Shown here piece by piece: positions 40,372 through 44,076 of a DNA stretch of 44,076 bases; within the stretch, counting starts at the first letter, position 1; each line of letters begins with the position of its first letter. A program made the translations under genes and the position numbers. The notes under the pieces are model-generated. The model had not been told where the DNA came from. It saw nothing but the letters and a program-made list of their open reading frames with translations, and made no database searches. The stretch comes from Oscillospiraceae bacterium (lineage in GTDB: Bacteria; Bacillota; Clostridia; Oscillospirales; Oscillospiraceae). The stretch lies in contig JAFSAP010000042.1 in assembly GCA_017440925.1 (NCBI GenBank), positions 1 to 44,076 on the forward strand, given 5' to 3'.

Positions 40372-40642
40372 CTGCCGGGTATCGACAACCACTGTCATTG
40401 CGAGGAGCGAAGCGACGTGGTGACCGAAGGAAATACCTTTCGGTGCAATCTCCTGGAATGTAGCAACGAATCGGAAAACCTCCGTTAAATGGTTTGTTTT
40501 GGTGCGATCCATCTGTTATTCTGCTTTTTTGATCATTTCATTGTACCAGGAGATTGCCACGCCAGTCTGAGGACTGGCTCGCAATGACATAGTAATCGGG
40601 AATGGTCTGCAAAGCTATTGCTGCTAAGGTAAACAATCATTT
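40372..40642. repeat. 271-bp dispersed element, copy B
   Basis: Gap-free partner of the element at 34487-34757. The differences cluster in the centre and in the last 30 bp, while the stem-forming arms are almost unchanged. It occupies most of the 333-bp gap between the HAD gene and the YhcH gene and ends 43 bp before the latter's ATG. No gene is seen in the gap. Confidence 0.9.
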
Positions 40643-40685
40643 ATCATTGATAATGGAAATTTTAAAACGGAAAGGAAGTTTTGTT

Positions 40686-41120
40686 ATGATCATCTGCCCC
40701 TGGAAAGACATCAAGAAGTATGCATCCCTGCTGCCCGGCATTGAGGAAGCGTATGACGCCGTCAATGCGCTGGACAATTACGAGGCAAAGACCTACCCCC
40801 TGTCTGACGGTAACCGTTTCTTCGTAGCCGTTGGCACCACCAAGGCTCCTGATGTGGCAGAAGCACACCGGAAGTACCTGGATATCCAGTACATCGTCAA
40901 GGGTAAGGAAGTCATGGGCTGGGCTGACCTGGCTGACTGCAAGCTGGAAGGCGAGTTCAATGAAGAGAAGGACATCGGTAAGTATTCCGGTGATTTCTCC
41001 TTCGTTACCATCAACGAGGGCATCTGCTATGTGGCTTTCCCCGAGGATGCCCATATGCCCGGCCGTCATCTGGATGTGCCCAATGATTTCGTGAAGATCG
41101 TCGTTAAGCTGAAGGTATGA
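40686..41120 (+). CDS. YhcH/YjgK/YiaL-family protein (NanQ-like)
   Basis: Cupin-fold protein of 144 residues. Family marks are YEAKTYPLSDG-like beta strands, AHRKYLDIQYIVKGKE (about residue 63), and the metal-ligand segment FPEDAHMPG (about residue 119). E. coli YhcH (NanQ) is a sialic-acid anomerase and others sit in sugar-acid clusters, so a role in the sialic-acid pathway 13 kb away is possible. AAAGGAAG precedes the ATG. The stop overlaps the next start by four bases (ATGA). Codon use is of the highly expressed type. Confidence 0.9.
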   Translation: MIICPWKDIKKYASLLPGIEEAYDAVNALDNYEAKTYPLSDGNRFFVAVGTTKAPDVAEAHRKYLDIQYIVKGKEVMGWADLADCKLEGEFNEEKDIGKYSGDFSFVTINEGICYVAFPEDAHMPGRHLDVPNDFVKIVVKLKV

Positions 41121-42007
41121 GCATTCCCATTGATACCCAGTGCATCCAGTGCTTTTTGAAACGGAACCTGGAACTGGCCCGTAGCCTGGGCACGGAGCAG
41201 CAGGCAATGACCTTTGCCAGGGAACTGATGAAACGGTATCTGGATGCACCGGAGGGCGTATCCTCTCCCTGGTTCGGCCCGGCGGCAGCGGATCTGCTGC
41301 ATGAGATATACGGACTGCCCATCGACCGGTTCCGGGAGGAAAAGAAATACTCCAACGCCTTTGTGCTGGAACGGATGGATCAGATCCGCCAGAAGGTGCA
41401 GACCGCACCGGATCCGGTATTTGCCGGCCTGCAGTTTGCCATTCTGGGAAATTATCTGGATTTTGGCGCCCTTCAGGGGCAGGTCAGCTTTGAAAAATTA
41501 GAGGCTATGCTGGACAAGGGCCTGGAAATGGAACTGGATATGGAAAATTACCGCAGCCTCTGCCGGGATCTGGAAGCAGGAAAGAAGCTTCTGTATCTGA
41601 CGGACAATGCCGGTGAGATCGGTTTTGACCGGATCTTTGCGGAGGAGATCGCAAGGCGGTATCCCCATCTGGAGATCACCTTCTGCGTCCGGGGCGATAT
41701 TGCCCAGAATGATGCCACCCGGGAAGATGCCGAGGCAGTGGGCATTCCCTTTCCGGTTATTGACAATGGAAACCGCATTGCCGGAACCCAGCTGGATCAG
41801 CTGAGCGATCCGGCACGCAGGGCTCTGGAGGCGGCAGATGTGGTCATTGCCAAGGGCATGGCCAATACGGAGACTATGTTCGGCTGCGGCTTCAATGTGT
41901 ACTATGCGTTTCTCATCAAGTGCCAGCGGTTTGTAACGGTGTTCGGACAGCCTATGTTCACGCCCATGCTGGTGCGTGACCTGCAGAAAAACAGCGGCAG
42001 CATATAA
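41117..42007 (+). CDS. DUF89-family metal-dependent phosphatase
   Basis: Protein of 296 residues from the DUF89 family (damage-control phosphatases). It has the N-terminal CIQC motif with following helices (subfamily I type), the metal/active-site motif LYLTDNAGEIGFDRIF (about residue 157), and the late KGMANTETMFG (about residue 252). Known relatives remove phosphate from damaged or excess sugar-phosphate metabolites. It is translationally coupled to the YhcH-like gene, which suggests that the two act on the same sugar or its phosphate; this is inference. A strong terminator follows. Confidence 0.9.
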   Translation: MSIPIDTQCIQCFLKRNLELARSLGTEQQAMTFARELMKRYLDAPEGVSSPWFGPAAADLLHEIYGLPIDRFREEKKYSNAFVLERMDQIRQKVQTAPDPVFAGLQFAILGNYLDFGALQGQVSFEKLEAMLDKGLEMELDMENYRSLCRDLEAGKKLLYLTDNAGEIGFDRIFAEEIARRYPHLEITFCVRGDIAQNDATREDAEAVGIPFPVIDNGNRIAGTQLDQLSDPARRALEAADVVIAKGMANTETMFGCGFNVYYAFLIKCQRFVTVFGQPMFTPMLVRDLQKNSGSI

Positions 42008-42030
42008 GCCGCAAACGGCAATCAGATATT

Positions 42031-42070
42031 CGGGCGGCACGGCTTTTGGCTGTGCTGCCCGTTTCTTTTC
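42031..42070 (+). terminator. Terminator after the YhcH-DUF89 unit
   Basis: A 13-bp stem CGGGCGGCACGGC/GCTGTGCTGCCCG (two G-U pairs, 42031-42061), followed by TTTCTTTTC. Confidence 0.9.
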
Positions 42071-42140
42071 GAAAAAGCCGGCAGGTCGGGATTTATTTGA
42101 GAATAAAATACAGAAATATTCATAAATTGGTGAAAAATGT

Positions 42141-42169
42141 TTGCAATTTAAAGATTTGCGTGGTATACT
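42141..42169 (+). promoter_or_regulatory. ppdK promoter
   Basis: -35 TTGCAA (42141-42146) and -10 TATACT (42164-42169), spacer 17 bp. The leader to the ATG is about 80 nt. Confidence 0.87.
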
Positions 42170-42253
42170 ATATGGGCATTCTATGGAAGAATACAAAAAT
42201 ATAAAAAAACAGGCGAAAAATGTATCGCCTGAAAAGTTTGAAAGGGGTATTTT

Positions 42254-44076
42254 ATGTCTCACAAGTACGTTTACCTGTTTACTGAAGGCAACGGTTCCAT
42301 GCGTGAGCTGCTGGGCGGCAAGGGCGCCAACCTGGCCGAAATGACCAACATCGGCCTGCCTGTTCCTCAGGGCTTCACCATCTCCACCGAAGCCTGCACC
42401 AAGTACTACGAAGACGGCCGCAAGATCAATGACGAGATCATGGCTGAGATCATGGCCAACGTTGAAAAGCTGGAAGCCATCACCGGCAAGAAGTTCGGTG
42501 ACAAGGAGAATCCTCTGCTGGTTTCCGTCCGTTCCGGCGCCCGCGCCTCCATGCCCGGTATGATGGATACCATCCTGAACCTGGGTCTGAACGAGGACGT
42601 TGTGGAAGTTCTGGCTGCAAAGTCCGGCAATCCCCGCTGGGCTTACGACTGCTACCGCCGCTTCATTCAGATGTACTCTGACGTTGTTATGGAAGTGGGT
42701 AAGAAGTACTTTGAGGTCCTCATCGATGAGATGAAGGAAAAGAAGGGTGTTACCCTGGACGTGGATCTGACCGCTGAGGATCTGAAGGAACTGGCCAACC
42801 AGTTCAAGGCCGAGTACAAGGCCAAGATCGGCGCAGAATTCCCCTCCGACCCCAAGGAACAACTGATGGGCGCCGTCAAGGCTGTTTTCCGTTCCTGGGA
42901 CAACCCCCGTGCAAACATTTACCGCCGCGAGAACGATATCCCCTACTCCTGGGGTACTGCCGTTAACGTTCAGTCCATGGCCTTCGGCAACATGGGCGAT
43001 GACTGCGGCACCGGCGTTGCTTTCACCCGTAACCCCGCCACCGGCGAGAAGAAGCTGTTCGGCGAATTCCTGACCAATGCCCAGGGCGAAGACGTTGTGG
43101 CCGGCGTCCGTACCCCCATGCCTATCTCCGAAATGGCTGACAAGTTCCCCGAGGCATTTGCCCAGTTCCAGAACGTCTGCCAGATCCTGGAGAACCACTA
43201 CCGCGATATGCAGGACATGGAGTTCACCGTTGAGAACGGCAAGCTGTATATGCTGCAGACCCGTAACGGCAAGCGTACCGCTCCTGCTGCTCTGAAGATC
43301 GCCTGCGACCTGGTCGACGAAGGCATGATCGACGAGAAGAAGGCTGTCGCCATGATCGAGCCCCGTACCCTGGACACCCTGCTGCATCCCCAGTTCGATG
43401 CTGCTGCCCTGAAGGCTGCTACTCCTGTGGGTAAGGCACTGGCTGCTTCTCCCGGAGCTGCCTGCGGTAAGATCGTCTTTACCGCTGAGGATGCCAAGGC
43501 TTGGGCTGAGCGGGGCGAGAAGGTCGTCCTGGTCCGTCTGGAGACTTCCCCCGAGGATATTGAAGGCATGATGGCTGCACAGGGCATTCTGACCGTCCGC
43601 GGCGGCATGACCTCCCACGCTGCTGTCGTTGCCCGCGGCATGGGCACCTGCTGCGTTTCCGGCTGCACCGAGATCAAGATGGACGAGGAGAACAAGCAGT
43701 TCGTCCTGGCCGGCAAGACCTACCACGAGGGCGACTACCTGTCCCTGGATGGCTCCACCGGTAATATCTACGACGGTATCATCCCCACCAAGGAAGCTGA
43801 GATCGCCGGTGAGTTCGGCCGCATCATGGCCTGGGCTGACCAGTACCGCCGCCTGAAGGTCCGCACCAATGCCGACTCCCCCCGCGACGCCATCAAGGCC
43901 CGCTCCCTGGGCGCAGAAGGCATCGGCCTGTGCCGTACCGAGCACATGTTCTTCGAGGAAGGCAGAATCGGCGCTTTCCGTGAGATGATCTGCTCCGACA
44001 CCGTGGAGGAGCGCGAGGCTGCTCTGAACAAGATCCTGCCCATGCAGCAGGCTGACTTTGAGGGCATCTACGAGGC
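42254..44076 (+). CDS. ppdK: Pyruvate, phosphate dikinase (3' end beyond the window)
   Basis: Interconverts pyruvate, ATP and phosphate with PEP, AMP and pyrophosphate. About 607 of an expected 870-880 codons are present. Seen: the N-terminal ATP-grasp region (YLFTEGNGSMRELLGGKGANLAEM, VSVRSGARASMPGMMDTILNLG), the MQDMEFTVENGKLYMLQTRNGKRT segment, the phospho-His domain GGMTSHAAVVARGMGTCCVSG with its catalytic His, and the start of the PEP-binding barrel (GLCRTEHMFF). AAAGGGG precedes the ATG. Strong codon bias matches gap. The gene stays in frame to the window edge; the truncation is only the edge. Confidence 0.97.
   Translation, partial: MSHKYVYLFTEGNGSMRELLGGKGANLAEMTNIGLPVPQGFTISTEACTKYYEDGRKINDEIMAEIMANVEKLEAITGKKFGDKENPLLVSVRSGARASMPGMMDTILNLGLNEDVVEVLAAKSGNPRWAYDCYRRFIQMYSDVVMEVGKKYFEVLIDEMKEKKGVTLDVDLTAEDLKELANQFKAEYKAKIGAEFPSDPKEQLMGAVKAVFRSWDNPRANIYRRENDIPYSWGTAVNVQSMAFGNMGDDCGTGVAFTRNPATGEKKLFGEFLTNAQGEDVVAGVRTPMPISEMADKFPEAFAQFQNVCQILENHYRDMQDMEFTVENGKLYMLQTRNGKRTAPAALKIACDLVDEGMIDEKKAVAMIEPRTLDTLLHPQFDAAALKAATPVGKALAASPGAACGKIVFTAEDAKAWAERGEKVVLVRLETSPEDIEGMMAAQGILTVRGGMTSHAAVVARGMGTCCVSGCTEIKMDEENKQFVLAGKTYHEGDYLSLDGSTGNIYDGIIPTKEAEIAGEFGRIMAWADQYRRLKVRTNADSPRDAIKARSLGAEGIGLCRTEHMFFEEGRIGAFREMICSDTVEEREAALNKILPMQQADFEGIYE

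Noticed and set aside
41498-43945. An 815-codon minus-strand open frame across ppdK and its upstream gap
   Set aside because: It covers the terminator and promoter before ppdK and is antisense to a clear PPDK with a conserved catalytic motif. No supported start or domain.

Overview
The window looks like chromosomal DNA of a gut member of the Clostridia, most likely Oscillospiraceae/Ruminococcaceae (Faecalibacterium- or Gemmiger-like). The evidence is strong AGGAGG-type ribosome binding sites, sigma-A promoters with 17-bp spacers, an apparently GC-rich base composition, a THF riboswitch, ECF-type vitamin uptake genes, an NPxTG-type cell-wall sorting signal, and many short hairpin repeats of the kind scattered through such genomes. 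This assignment is inference. No rRNA, tRNA, prophage, insertion sequence or CRISPR array was seen.

Layout. 1-7.7 kb (minus strand): gap (GAPDH), a DUF3048 lipoprotein, a family-5 solute-binding lipoprotein translationally coupled to pgeF, then secA. 7.7-8.3 kb: a gene-free, hairpin-rich stretch. 8.3-11.4 kb: a GntR(YtrA)-type regulator with a clear palindromic operator, followed by an overlapping ABC ATPase and permease. 11.4-16.7 kb: an AlaX-like alanyl-tRNA editing protein, a zinc-dependent phospholipase C homologue that seems to lack metal ligands, and a large cell-wall-anchored PHP/CehA-like protein. 16.8-28.8 kb: a sialic-acid (N-acetylneuraminate) utilisation region. 28.9-33.4 kb: a small-multidrug-export-like protein, a HIT protein, thiT behind a TPP riboswitch, an SLH-domain surface protein, and a folT-like gene behind a THF riboswitch. 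33.5-40.4 kb: housekeeping genes (radical SAM, GNAT, rlmD, AEC transporter, cysteine hydrolase, murI-udk-HAD operon). 40.7-42.0 kb: a YhcH/NanQ-like gene coupled to a DUF89 gene. 42.25 kb to the edge: ppdK, truncated by the window end.

How the sialic-acid genes may work together (inference from families and order). A lipoprotein and two permeases import the sugar; no ATPase gene is present, so a shared MsmK-like ATPase is expected elsewhere. A cytoplasmic SGNH esterase could remove O-acetyl groups. NanA splits Neu5Ac into ManNAc and pyruvate. An AGE-family epimerase can turn ManNAc into GlcNAc, and an atypical ROK protein is a candidate amino-sugar kinase. The epimerase gene is followed by an RpiR regulator overlapping lrgA, which overlaps lrgB. 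LrgAB-type proteins include pyruvate facilitators, so this pair could handle the pyruvate made by NanA. A distal YhcH/NanQ-like protein may act on sugar anomers.

Repeats. Several families of dispersed palindromic elements fill the intergenic spaces: two 271-bp copies about 90% identical (34.5 and 40.4 kb) with a related shorter element at 23.4 kb; three paired-hairpin elements ending GTAGGGG...CCCTAC (26.6, 30.7, 35.3 kb); a TTTCTTG/CAAGAAA hairpin family (7.8, 8.2, 11.4 kb); and single elements at 4.8 and 20.7 kb.
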